This document shows, in pieces, positions 37,177 through 45,405 of a stretch of DNA of 64,000 bases. The stretch's first letter is position 1; every line of letters starts with the position of its first letter. Source of the stretch: Rhodospirillaceae bacterium. GTDB lineage: Bacteria > Pseudomonadota > Alphaproteobacteria > Rhodospirillales > Rhodospirillaceae. The notes beneath the pieces are model-generated. The model had not been told where the DNA came from. It searched no databases and saw only the letters and a program-made list of their open reading frames with translations. A program made the position numbers and the translations under genes. Location of the stretch: assembly GCA_947476695.1 (NCBI GenBank), contig CANJRD010000003.1:248001-312000 (forward strand). Direction: 5' to 3'.

Positions 37177-38588
37177 AGCAAGTGTTCCCAGAAACGGGCA
37201 AAAGCTTCGGTGAGGCGCTCGGTCCACGGGCGGCGACGCCAAGCCTGCGGATCAACAGGAGCGGCTTGCGCGGAGTCCTCGCCGAACATGCGCTCCATCT
37301 CGCTGGCCGTCGTCTTACCTAAAACGACCGCATCGATCTCATCGTTGTAGATGATGCTACGGTGATCCAGGTTCGAGGACCCGATGATCGTCCAAACACC
37401 GTCAATACTTACCATTTTGGTATGAAGGATGTAGTCCTTCGCTTCGTGGATTTTCACACCGGCGCGGAAAAAGGCTCCGTAGTGCGATCGCTGCGCCGCG
37501 ATCACCATCTTTGAGTCGCTCCTGCCCGGCAGCAGCAAGCGCACATCGACGCCGCGTTTCGCCGCCCTAATCAAGGCGCGTTTCTCCGCACGGGTCGGCA
37601 CGAAATACGCCGCCATGACGTATATATTCTTATCGGCGTTCCGGATGGCCGATAGCAGCGTCACATAGTATCGCGGCACATGGTGCGACGGCGTGCTGCC
37701 GATCACGCGCATCACTTCACCGCCAGCAATCGGCGCGATCGCGGGGTAGAATCCCGTGGTGTCGAGCGGATCGCCCTTATGCGATTGCCACTGCGCGACG
37801 AATGCATCCTGAAGCTGCGACACGACCGGTCCTTCGATCACCAGATCGACGTCGCGCCAATAAACTTTTTGCTTGTCGTCACCTTTCTCGACAGCTTCAC
37901 CACCGCCGCCACCGGATCTCGCGGCGCGGCCCGGGCCGGAACTCATGTAAGTCTTACTGAGATTGATGCCGCCGATGATGCCGATGCGGCCGTCCGCGAC
38001 GAGGATCTTGCGATGATCGCGATCGTTCGGACCGTAGCCGTCCTTGGCCTTAAGCGGGTTCACAGGATTGAACGCCAGCACGGCGATGCCGGCATCCTTG
38101 AGCTTGGTGAAGAATTCGTCCGGCGTGCCGACGGATCCGAAGCTGTCGTAAATGACGTTGACACGTACCCCCTCGCGCGCTTTCGCGATCAGCAGATCCG
38201 ATAGCCGTTCGCCGTCGCTCTCGACGTCCTCAAGAATGTAGTACTCCAAATTGACGTGATGCTTCGCCGCCCCAACGGCCGCGAACATCGCCCTGAACGT
38301 GTCTTCGCCGTCGCGCACGAACCGCGCGCGATTGCCCGCAACAAGGGGCGTTTCCGCAACCTCCTGTTCGATCACAAGGTGGCGCTGGATCGCGCTGGCG
38401 TCTTGGTCCGAGAGGCCCGCCTGCCGCAACACCGCGCGGCTGCGGCGGATGCTCAAAGGCCCGCGTTCGCCAAAAATCCGCGGCCACACCACCGATGCCG
38501 CCTTGCGCTTCAGAAATCGCTCAACGTTAGGAACGGAGGCGTAACCGATGAGACTCGCACAGAAAGTAAGCAAGCCGACCTGACGCAA
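37173..38588 (-). CDS. cls: Cardiolipin synthase / PLD-family phosphatidyltransferase
   Basis: 471 residues. Two HKD motifs of the phospholipase D superfamily: HRKILVADGRIGIIGG and HTKMVSIDGVWTIIGSSNLDHRS. With the stretch VNLEYYILEDVESDGERL and the C-terminal end AWRRRPWTERLTEAFARFWEHLL the protein matches bacterial cardiolipin synthases, which join two phosphatidylglycerols. The first helix (RQVGLLTFCASLIGYASVP) is likely a membrane anchor. TTG 38588 is the best start, behind GAGGTG; TTG 38612 is possible. Ends by overlapping the TAXI gene stop. Confidence 0.88.
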   Translation of the reverse strand: MRQVGLLTFCASLIGYASVPNVERFLKRKAASVVWPRIFGERGPLSIRRSRAVLRQAGLSDQDASAIQRHLVIEQEVAETPLVAGNRARFVRDGEDTFRAMFAAVGAAKHHVNLEYYILEDVESDGERLSDLLIAKAREGVRVNVIYDSFGSVGTPDEFFTKLKDAGIAVLAFNPVNPLKAKDGYGPNDRDHRKILVADGRIGIIGGINLSKTYMSSGPGRAARSGGGGGEAVEKGDDKQKVYWRDVDLVIEGPVVSQLQDAFVAQWQSHKGDPLDTTGFYPAIAPIAGGEVMRVIGSTPSHHVPRYYVTLLSAIRNADKNIYVMAAYFVPTRAEKRALIRAAKRGVDVRLLLPGRSDSKMVIAAQRSHYGAFFRAGVKIHEAKDYILHTKMVSIDGVWTIIGSSNLDHRSIIYNDEIDAVVLGKTTASEMERMFGEDSAQAAPVDPQAWRRRPWTERLTEAFARFWEHLL

Positions 38589-38719
38589 GAAAACACCTCG
38601 ACCTTCGGGCAAACCCGCTCCCCGCTGGCAAGGACGCGCGGAGCGGTTGTCTCTCTAACGCTCGTCACCGCCCCTAGGTCCGTCTCGCCGATCAGTGAGT
38701 GCGGCCTGCAAGCAGGGTT

Positions 38720-38744
38720 GGAACAAAGAACTTAGCGCAACGTT
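38720..38744 (+). promoter_or_regulatory. EcfG-type (general stress sigma) promoter of csbD-like gene
   Basis: GGAAC (38720-38724), 16-bp spacer, CGTT (38741-38744): an exact match to the promoter consensus for EcfG, the general stress sigma factor of Alphaproteobacteria. It lies 57 bp before the CsbD start codon, leaving a leader of about 50 nt with a strong AAGGAG site. Confidence 0.7.
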
Positions 38745-38801
38745 TGTCATAGGTAAGCGCGCAGTGATTGGTACTGCGCCGTAATTTTAAGGAGACGTAC
38801 C

Positions 38802-38987
38802 ATGGATAAGGATCGTATTGCAGGCGCGGCGAAGTCGGCCGGCGGCAGCGCCAAGGAAGCCGCTGGTAAGCTGATTGGCGATAAGCAGATGCAGGCTGAA
38901 GGCACCGCCAAGAAAGTCGAAGGCAAGATTCAGAACGCCGTCGGCCAGACAAAAGATGCCATCCGCGACGCCGCGAAGAAGCACTAA
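38802..38987 (+). CDS. CsbD-family stress protein
   Basis: 61 residues: AAKSAGGSAKEAAGKLIGDK, AEGTAKKVEGKIQNAVGQ, DAIRDAAKKH. Nearly all of the protein matches the small Lys/Ala/Gly-rich CsbD family, general stress proteins with no known reaction. ATG 38802 follows AAGGAG at good spacing. The upstream EcfG-type promoter agrees with stress induction. A terminator follows. Confidence 0.92.
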   Translation: MDKDRIAGAAKSAGGSAKEAAGKLIGDKQMQAEGTAKKVEGKIQNAVGQTKDAIRDAAKKH

Positions 38988-39017
38988 AACCCTCGTCTCT
39001 TTGGGGACGGGTGACGG

Positions 39018-39048
39018 AAAAAGGGGCGTCCTAGCGGCGCCCCTTTTT
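39018..39048. terminator. Bidirectional terminator after csbD-like gene
   Basis: An 11-bp perfect stem (AAAAAGGGGCG / CGCCCCTTTTT) with a 9-nt loop, with T-rich ends on both strands, between the CsbD gene and the convergent DUF1302 gene. Confidence 0.9.
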
Positions 39049-39058
39049 CTTTGCGCGT

Positions 39059-40744
39059 TCAGAATGTGCGCTGGACGCTTACCGAGATGTAATCGCGGTC
39101 GGCGAAAGGCTGAACTCTTCTCGATCCGAGAAACCGCGTCATCGCGAAGGTGCCGCGCCACAAGGCCCGATAGACGGCGCTCACCCCGACTGTCACATCA
39201 CCGGCATCCCCCGACTGCGACGAGTCGACACTCGACCGCCCGACCAGACCGTGGCCGAAACTCATCGGCAGACTCAGATCTAGTCCCGGCAGCACCGCGA
39301 AGTAGCGCGGCTCGAATAAGACACGCAGGCTGGCCGCAAAGCGCGTACGCGCCGGGTCCAAAGCTTGTGGGTTGACCCCAACGTGCAGACGACGGTTTGC
39401 GGCAACCTCAACAGATACGTCCGCTGTCCGCCATAACGTACTCGGCGACAGCGTCCTGTTCATCGACACCTGCGCATGCAGGCTTTCGCCGCGCGGATAC
39501 AAAATAGAAGACGCAGCCATCCCCGACGCAGCAATCAGGGCCGATGACACAAAAGGCATATTACGGCGAACGGAGACTTCGCCCGCCGCCGAACTGTCAC
39601 CGAGATACGTATTGAAGCTGGCACCGTAGGTTTCAATACCGCGCGGGTAGACGAGCGCGTAGGTGCCGACACTGCCCAAGCGGAGTCCGACACCAAACGG
39701 ATATCCGCGCAAGTTGGAAGGGCCGCTCGCGCCGCCGATAATCCCCGGCGTATAGCCATAAGCCTCCGGTCGTTCGATTTGTGACGCCACGGCCAAAGGC
39801 ACCGCGGCACTCACGGCGCGCGGCATCAGATAAATCTGCGGATCGCGCGCATGGAAGCGCATCGCATAGAGGCCCCAGTCGACCATACCGCCGCTGAAGC
39901 GCGCCGAGAGACCGAACTGGCCGTTCGCGCCGGGCGTCGCATCGGCCTGGCGGGTCAGATACTGATCGCGGGCAACATAGAGGCGATACCCGCCAGCATC
40001 GAGGAAATTTCCGGTGCTGAAGAAACTCCCAGCCCCCGGCAGACGCGTCTTGCGCCACTCAAGCTGATAGTAAGCGGCGAAATACAGATTGGCGCGCGGC
40101 TGATAGCCGGCGGAGATCTGTGCGACGGGCATGAAGACTTCTTGCGCGCGTACCGCCGGGACACTTGCGGCCTTGATCGCATCGATGGGCGCTTGTCCGG
40201 CCGCGATGCCGTTGCCGGCGAAGAACAGACTCTCGCCCCAGAGCACGGTGTGACGTCCGGCACGGACCGTGAGCGGCGCACCGTTCACCTCGAACACCCC
40301 ATAAACAAAGCCGTTCAGAAGTTCGACACGGCGGCCATGCAGATTGCGCACCGCGGTCGGGAATTCCGCCGGCCCTGGATAGAAGGCCGCCGGCAAAGCG
40401 CGATCGACGTGTATGGGCTGGTTGTAGACGTTGTCGTACCAGGCCGCCGCGCTCGCCTCTGCGCCCCAGTCATCGTGCGCGATTCCGAGTTCCGACAAAA
40501 GGTCGAGCCGGTTTGAAACAAGCCCCTGTGAGAAATTGCGATCGCCGAGATCGCTGTTGGGATCGGAAATCAACGCCCGATCCGCCCGATCCAATCGCCA
40601 TGCGGCGCTATACTTGAACGTGTTGTCCCACCGCACGACGAGATCGTCGTTGCGCAGGACTTCCACCGCCCCGGCAGGCATTGTGGCAGACAGGACAGCG
40701 ACGACCGGCAGCGCCGTAACGCCGCCGCCCCACCACGCAGTCAT
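39059..40744 (-). CDS. DUF1302 outer-membrane-type protein
   Basis: 561 residues. The signal peptide (TALPVVAVLSATMPAGA) leads into DUF1302 sequence: WDNTFKYSAAWRLDRAD, LLSELGIAHDDWGAEASAAAWYDNVYNQP, VRAGRHTVLWGESLFFAGNGIAAGQAPID, and many alternating beta-strands up to a C-terminal Phe (VSVQRTF), as in outer-membrane barrels. DUF1302 proteins are usually paired with DUF1329 proteins and appear in steroid, hydrocarbon or solvent contexts. Here the partner is divergent, 61 bp away. ATG 40744 is used because the signal peptide begins there. Confidence 0.87.
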   Translation of the reverse strand: MTAWWGGGVTALPVVAVLSATMPAGAVEVLRNDDLVVRWDNTFKYSAAWRLDRADRALISDPNSDLGDRNFSQGLVSNRLDLLSELGIAHDDWGAEASAAAWYDNVYNQPIHVDRALPAAFYPGPAEFPTAVRNLHGRRVELLNGFVYGVFEVNGAPLTVRAGRHTVLWGESLFFAGNGIAAGQAPIDAIKAASVPAVRAQEVFMPVAQISAGYQPRANLYFAAYYQLEWRKTRLPGAGSFFSTGNFLDAGGYRLYVARDQYLTRQADATPGANGQFGLSARFSGGMVDWGLYAMRFHARDPQIYLMPRAVSAAVPLAVASQIERPEAYGYTPGIIGGASGPSNLRGYPFGVGLRLGSVGTYALVYPRGIETYGASFNTYLGDSSAAGEVSVRRNMPFVSSALIAASGMAASSILYPRGESLHAQVSMNRTLSPSTLWRTADVSVEVAANRRLHVGVNPQALDPARTRFAASLRVLFEPRYFAVLPGLDLSLPMSFGHGLVGRSSVDSSQSGDAGDVTVGVSAVYRALWRGTFAMTRFLGSRRVQPFADRDYISVSVQRTF

Positions 40745-40805
40745 GTTCACGCGGCTTTTTAACACGCCATCAATCGTCTGGTTCCCACCCGAGGCGCACC
40801 CTATC

Positions 40806-42206
40806 ATGGGCCTAGACTTTCGGGGACTCTTGGTCCGGGATTGCTGTTTGTCGCGCGGCGTCGTCATCTGTTGCATGCTTCTCGCCCTCTGTGCCGCGAG
40901 CGTCGCGGCGCGAGCGGGCGTGCCTGCCGATACGGCTGAAGCACTGAAGGGCCGCCTCACCCCGATGGGCGCCGAGCGGGCCGGTACACCGGATGGCGCG
41001 ATCCCCGCCTGGGACGGCGGCTTCGTTGCAACGGCACCGGGCTACCGCCAGGGTGATCCCCGGCCTGATCCCTTCGCGGCTGAAAAACCGTTATTTGAGA
41101 TCACCGCCGCCAATCTTTCGGCGCATGCCGAGCGCCTGCCTGAAGGTGTGAAGGCGGTGTTCGCCAAATTCCCGGATTACCGCATGCGTATCTATCCCAC
41201 GCATCGCAGCGCCGCGGCGCCGCAGGCGGTCTACGACAACATCTTCCGCAATGCGACGAATGCCCGGCCCGTGCCCGAAGGCCTGGCGTTCGGGGTCGAT
41301 GGCGCCGCCGGCGGCATCCCCTTCCCTATTCCACAAACCGGCCTTGAGGTGGTGTGGAATCACCTGCTGGCGTTTTGGGGCACAGCCCGCGAAGCGCGGC
41401 TCAGCACCTATGTGGTCTCCAAGGCCGGGATCGACCTGACGGCAACATACCGCGAAGTCGCTGACTTCCCATACTACTACCCCGGCGCCGAGCCCGGTTC
41501 CTTCGGGCCGTATTACTTCAAGACCAGTCACGTCGAGGAAGCGCCGGCCGCACGGTATGGCGAAGCCTATCTCGCCTGGCAGCCGATCAACATCGCACGG
41601 ACCAAGTTTTCGGCCTGGCGCTATCTACCCGGCGAACGCCGTGTGCGCCGCGGCCCATCGCTGTCATACGACACGCCGGATTCCGAAGCTGCCGGCTTCG
41701 TGACCCTCGACGAATACTACATGTTCTTCGGCGGCCCCGATCGCTACGACTGGAAGCTGATGGGTAAGCGCGAGATGTACGTGCCGTACAATAACAATGC
41801 GCTTCCGACGAGGCCCGTGAAAGACGTACTCGGCCCGACACACGCCAATCCGGACTTGCTGCGCTATGAGCTTCACCGCGTGTGGGTTGTCGAAGCCACG
41901 TTGGCGAAAGGCAAGCAGCATGTCGCCCCCCGGCGGCGGTTGTACATCGACGAGGATACTTGGTTCGTCGTCTATTCGGAGAGTTGGGACGACGAAGGGC
42001 ATCTGTGGAAATTCGCCCATTCCTCGATGTATCTGATGCCGGATTTGCCGGCTGTCGTGCCCGCCGGGCAGTTCGTCTACGATCTGATTGCAAGTGTTTA
42101 CGTCTATAGCTTCGCGTTCAACGAAATGCCTGCGATCAGGATTACAGCGCCTCATCCGGCGACATCGCTGAGTCCGGAAGGCCTGGCCGCCGAAGCTAGG
42201 CGCTGA
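40806..42206 (+). CDS. DUF1329 protein (LolB-like envelope protein)
   Basis: 466 residues. Signal sequence around residues 20-40 (GVVICCMLLALCAASVAARA); then DUF1329 sequence: LTPMGAERAGTPDGAIPAWDGG, RIYPTHRSAAAPQAVYDN, PIPQTGLEVVWNHLLAFWG, the YLPGERRVRRGPSLSYDTPD strand, RYELHRVWVVEATLAKGKQHVAPRRRLYIDEDTW. The family is thought to be structurally related to LolA/LolB lipid carriers. Start uncertain: ATG 40806 is given, TTG near 40848 or ATG 40875 would shorten the signal peptide. Divergent from its usual partner DUF1302. Confidence 0.87.
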   Translation: MGLDFRGLLVRDCCLSRGVVICCMLLALCAASVAARAGVPADTAEALKGRLTPMGAERAGTPDGAIPAWDGGFVATAPGYRQGDPRPDPFAAEKPLFEITAANLSAHAERLPEGVKAVFAKFPDYRMRIYPTHRSAAAPQAVYDNIFRNATNARPVPEGLAFGVDGAAGGIPFPIPQTGLEVVWNHLLAFWGTAREARLSTYVVSKAGIDLTATYREVADFPYYYPGAEPGSFGPYYFKTSHVEEAPAARYGEAYLAWQPINIARTKFSAWRYLPGERRVRRGPSLSYDTPDSEAAGFVTLDEYYMFFGGPDRYDWKLMGKREMYVPYNNNALPTRPVKDVLGPTHANPDLLRYELHRVWVVEATLAKGKQHVAPRRRLYIDEDTWFVVYSESWDDEGHLWKFAHSSMYLMPDLPAVVPAGQFVYDLIASVYVYSFAFNEMPAIRITAPHPATSLSPEGLAAEARR

Positions 42207-42945
42207 GGCCCGCGTAGGCCAGCGTGGCGAGGCGCAGCATTTCGCCGGCATTCACTTCCGCCAGCATCACCGCGCTCAAGACTTCGTCCTGCCAGACGCA
42301 CACGCGCACGGTGTCGCGCTTCAGCATCTCGAACTCTTCCTCGCCGTTGGAGTGACGCAGGTAGAGCGTGAACACACGCTTTTGCGAATCCTCATAGTCG
42401 AGCTTGACGGCCTTGCCGCCCGGCATGCCGCTGTAAACGCGATAGCGGGCGAAGGCGAAACCGAACTTGCCCATATCGGGCACTTTCACCGGCAAGCCGA
42501 GCGCCGCTTTTAACGCGGAGTCGGCGGCAACGCGGTCGCCGACACCGCCGAGGTCGAGATTGAAAGTCTCGTTCCGGGCGCCGAAGGCTTCGGCGATCAG
42601 GCCTTCGTCGTCGTGAGGACGCAGACGCTGATAGCTCTGCCATCCGACAAAGGCGACAGCCGCGCTGGCCGCCAGGGCCATTGCCGCACGCCGCGGGAGT
42701 TCGCGGCGGCCCGGGCTGCGCGCCCGCGCGATCATGCCGTGCCAATGCGCCGGCACCGGCTCCGCGATCAACGGACCATAGGCCGACGACAGCAGCGCCT
42801 TGTCCGCGCGATAGGCCGCGACCTTGGCCTGTAAATCAGCCTGATACTGCAGCAGCACCGCGATGTCGGCGGCCCGGATCGGATCCAGTTCGCCGTCGAT
42901 GAAGGCGTGCAGCTCTTCGTCGGTGATCAAATCACGTTCGGTCAT
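42196..42945 (-). CDS. Membrane-anchored anti-sigma factor
   Basis: 249 residues. The N-terminal ITDEELHAFIDGELDPIRA is the anti-sigma domain start, but no zinc-binding HxxxCxxC is seen. One membrane helix near 88-105 (MALAASAAVAFVGWQSY) is followed by a periplasmic domain (FNLDLGGVGDRVAADSALKAAL, FAFARYRVYSGMPGGKAVKLDYED, TVRVCVWQDEVLSAVMLAE). Its start overlaps the sigma factor stop by four bases, the usual sign of a sigma/anti-sigma pair. It likely holds the sigma factor until an envelope signal arrives. Confidence 0.82.
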   Translation of the reverse strand: MTERDLITDEELHAFIDGELDPIRAADIAVLLQYQADLQAKVAAYRADKALLSSAYGPLIAEPVPAHWHGMIARARSPGRRELPRRAAMALAASAAVAFVGWQSYQRLRPHDDEGLIAEAFGARNETFNLDLGGVGDRVAADSALKAALGLPVKVPDMGKFGFAFARYRVYSGMPGGKAVKLDYEDSQKRVFTLYLRHSNGEEEFEMLKRDTVRVCVWQDEVLSAVMLAEVNAGEMLRLATLAYAGLSA

Positions 42946-43484
42946 TTCAAACGGCTCACTTTCAGGCCGTCCCCTAGAGACGCTTGTACCCGTTCATTTT
43001 CGTCCATCGCCTGACGAAGTTTTTCGCGGGCCCGCGCCAAGCGCGACATGACGGTGCCGATCGGCATGCCCAATTCCTCGGCAACCTCGCGGTAGTTCAA
43101 GCCTTCCAAGCCAACCAGCAGAAGCACCTGCCGGTGCTCGAGGCTCAGCGTTCCCATCGCCCGATCGAAATCGAGCACGGCGACATAGTCCCGGCCGGGC
43201 GACTCCCGCAGCATGTCGACCACATCGAGTCCAACGTGGACGCCCTGACGGCGCTGGCGGCGCAGGTCGTCCACATAGAGATTATGCAGGATTGTGCGTA
43301 GCCAACCGCCGATACGCTGGATGTCCTCAAGTTTGGAGGCCTGGCGCAGGGCCCGCTCGATGCAATCCTGCAGCAGGTCATCGGCAGCGGTAGCATTCCG
43401 CACCAAAGCCAAGGCATAGCGCCGCAAGGCCGGCAGTTGGGCTGCCATAGCCGTTGCGAACGGATCCGTCTGTCGAACGGTCAC
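42942..43484 (-). CDS. ECF RNA polymerase sigma factor
   Basis: 180 residues. Region 2 (ALVRNATAADDLLQDCIERALRQ, GWLRTILHNLYVDDLRRQ) and region 4 (LSLEHRQVLLLVGLEGLNYREVAEELGMPIGTVMSRLARAREKLRQ) are complete; region 1.1 and 3 are absent, as in ECF sigmas. GTG start. A GGAAT-N17-CGTC motif on the minus strand (43600-43625) lies about 115 bp upstream, and the same motif faces the gene on the other side, so the sigma factor probably drives both. It differs from EcfG, whose anti-sigma is the small NepR. Confidence 0.92.
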   Translation of the reverse strand: MTVRQTDPFATAMAAQLPALRRYALALVRNATAADDLLQDCIERALRQASKLEDIQRIGGWLRTILHNLYVDDLRRQRRQGVHVGLDVVDMLRESPGRDYVAVLDFDRAMGTLSLEHRQVLLLVGLEGLNYREVAEELGMPIGTVMSRLARAREKLRQAMDENERVQASLGDGLKVSRLK

Positions 43485-43599
43485 GCCGCTTGCCCCAGTC
43501 CTACTTCCGGCTGCCGGCGCATGGTAAAATCGCGCTCAGCCATCAAAACCTGTCTCGCCGAGGGGTTGCAACGCCCCACGTCGCCCGTTCGTAGATGAT

Positions 43600-43625
43600 G
43601 ACGGAAAACTGAGGCAAAATATTCC
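43600..43625 (-). promoter_or_regulatory. ECF-type promoter motif facing the sigma operon
   Basis: On the minus strand GGAAT (43621-43625), a 17-bp spacer, and CGTC (43600-43603). ECF sigma factors of this kind recognise GGAA-type -35 and CGTC-type -10 elements. It points toward the sigma/anti-sigma operon, as expected for autoregulation. Confidence 0.55.
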
Positions 43626-43647
43626 CCGCCTCAGAACAGATTTTTTC

Positions 43648-43673
43648 GGAATAGGTCCGGACTGTTCAACGTC
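43648..43673 (+). promoter_or_regulatory. ECF-type promoter motif facing the secreted protein gene
   Basis: GGAAT (43648-43652), 17-bp spacer, CGTC (43670-43673), identical in both boxes and in spacer length to the divergent motif. The two -35 boxes are 22 bp apart, back to back. It points toward the secreted protein gene. Confidence 0.55.
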
Positions 43674-43811
43674 TTGGTGGAGACGATACCGGGGCAAGGA
43701 ATGCACGGTTAAGCCGCCCGGGCGACTGACGCCGCGACGCGGCTTTAACAGACTTAAAAGGGCTTTCGGACCAATGTACCGGTCACGGCGCCCGCATTTT
43801 GGAGGGAAAAA

Positions 43812-44786
43812 ATGCGTAGCTCGCTTCACCTGATCGCCGCGCTTCTTGCCAGCGTCGCCATGCCGGCGCTCGCGGCCGACAACATTCCGACCCTCGACAT
43901 CAGCCCCTTCCTGGCCGGCCAGGCGCCGAACGGCTTTGGAGCGACGCCTCCTGCCGCTGCCGCGCCGGTCGAGAAGCAGGCCGCAGCCGCGATCGAGAAG
44001 CCAAAGGCCCTGAACGGTACGCTCTATGCGGTGGTCGCCCCGACCTACAGCGGCAATACGACGTCGTACATCCGCCTGTTCAATGGCGCGACGGCCACAA
44101 GCACCTTCAGCATCAGTGTCGTCGGCTCGCCGAGCGGCATCAATTACGGAACGGCGTCGATCACGGTCCCATCGAATGCCTCACCTCAGTATTCCATCGG
44201 CGAAATCGTAACGGCGGCCCGCGCCGGCAGCTTGACGGGCGGCGACACCAGCTATGCCCTGTACATCCAGAACGCGGATTCCACGGCGGGCTATCAGCAC
44301 GTCACGTACAACAGCAGCAACTCGTTCTTCGAGAACAACAGCATCTGCGCCAACCTGCTCAGCCCGACGGTCGTATCGATCAATAACGCGCAGGTCCTGA
44401 CCAACGTCCACACCTCGCGCCTCTCGGCGTTCCCGAGCACGATTACGTTGTCGAATTACTGGAATGCTCCCGTCACCTATCGCCTGACGGTCCGCGACGC
44501 CCTTACCGGCGGCCTGATCGGCCAGATGAATGTGACAGCGCAAGCCAACGCCACGTACAGCATTCCGGAAAGCCAGCTTGAGTCGACGATTCCGTTCACC
44601 CCGACCGCCAATCAGTCGCACGTAAACGTGTTTATCGTTGACATCAGCGGCTCGCCGCCGAATGCCCTGTCTGGCGTATCGATCACCAACAACGTCCTGG
44701 CTGCGCAAATCAACATGTCGACGGCTTGCGCCGTCAACGCGATGAGCACCAACGTCGGTGGCGGCGGCGGGTTTAGCGGCTACTAA
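43812..44786 (+). CDS. Uncharacterised secreted protein with two similar beta domains
   Basis: 324 residues, no family recognised. Signal peptide MRSSLHLIAALLASVAMPALA. After an Ala/Pro/Lys-rich linker (about 35-65) come two beta-rich domains that look like repeats: the first has YIRLFNGATATSTFSISVVG... followed by TVPSNASPQYSIGEI, the second has ITLSNYWNAPVTYRLTVRD... followed by TAQANATYSIPESQ. Two Cys (SICANLL, STACAVNA) could pair. The end is Gly-rich (GGGGGFSGY). Context makes it the likely main target of the adjacent ECF sigma factor; it may be a surface or periplasmic structural protein. It ends overlapping the convergent b561 gene by four bases. Confidence 0.72.
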   Translation: MRSSLHLIAALLASVAMPALAADNIPTLDISPFLAGQAPNGFGATPPAAAAPVEKQAAAAIEKPKALNGTLYAVVAPTYSGNTTSYIRLFNGATATSTFSISVVGSPSGINYGTASITVPSNASPQYSIGEIVTAARAGSLTGGDTSYALYIQNADSTAGYQHVTYNSSNSFFENNSICANLLSPTVVSINNAQVLTNVHTSRLSAFPSTITLSNYWNAPVTYRLTVRDALTGGLIGQMNVTAQANATYSIPESQLESTIPFTPTANQSHVNVFIVDISGSPPNALSGVSITNNVLAAQINMSTACAVNAMSTNVGGGGGFSGY

Positions 44787-45334
44787 GCCCGCTCATTCCG
44801 CTGCGGCCACATCCGCGCCAGAATGCCGTCGCGCAGGACAAATCGATGATACAGAGCAGCGCCCACATGCGCGACGACAAGGGCGATCAGCACCCATTGC
44901 CCGTAGATGTGCATGTCATGCGTGATGCGCGCGAGTTCGCTGTCCAGCGGCGAGAGCTGGGGCACGGTGAACAGGTTGAAGAAGCTGGTCTGACGGCCGC
45001 GCGCGGCGCCCGAAAGGTAGCCGGAGATCGGCATCCCCAGGGTGATGGCATAGAGCGCGAAGTGCGTCCCCCATGCGGCGAGGCGCTGGAAAGTGGTCAT
45101 GCTGCCCGGCAGCGGCGGCGCCCTGTGCGAGAAACGCCATACCAAGCGGAAGGCCGTCAGGATCAGGATCGTCAGCCCGACGGACTTATGAATCATCAGC
45201 GTGAAATCTTTGGTAGCCCCAGCCTCCATCGCTTCCCGTGCCCATCCCAGGATCACGACAGTCACTGCGAATACGGCGATGCCCCAGTGCAGGGCAATCG
45301 CGACGGGGCCAAAGCGGGTCGGTTTGTTTTCCAT
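44783..45334 (-). CDS. Cytochrome b561 family protein
   Basis: 183 residues with four membrane helices and conserved heme-ligand His: ALHWGIAVFAVTVVILGW, LMIHKSVGLTILILTAFRLVWRFSHRAP, WGTHFALYAITLGMPISGYLSG, THDMHIYGQWVLIALVVAHVGAALYHRFVLRDG. This is the YodB/YceJ-type b561 family, a diheme b-type quinol-linked electron carrier. It is divergent, by 71 bp, from the cytochrome operon that follows, so it is a candidate inner-membrane link for it; that pairing is inferred. Confidence 0.9.
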   Translation of the reverse strand: MENKPTRFGPVAIALHWGIAVFAVTVVILGWAREAMEAGATKDFTLMIHKSVGLTILILTAFRLVWRFSHRAPPLPGSMTTFQRLAAWGTHFALYAITLGMPISGYLSGAARGRQTSFFNLFTVPQLSPLDSELARITHDMHIYGQWVLIALVVAHVGAALYHRFVLRDGILARMWPQRNERA

Positions 45335-45405
45335 AAAAGACCTGTTTCACATTTCGGCGGTCGAGTTCAATCTGAATTGCAACCGCGATCGTGCTGGGGG
45401 AGGCC

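Larger units (their letters stand above)
43485..43811. other. 327-bp divergent intergenic region with ECF-type promoters
   Basis: No gene. It holds the two divergent promoter motifs described separately and a 7-bp hairpin CTGAGGC/GCCTCAG (43609-43615 and 43628-43634) that overlaps the sigma-gene promoter. The leader of the rightward gene is about 130 nt, ending with GGAGGG before its start codon. Confidence 0.7.
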
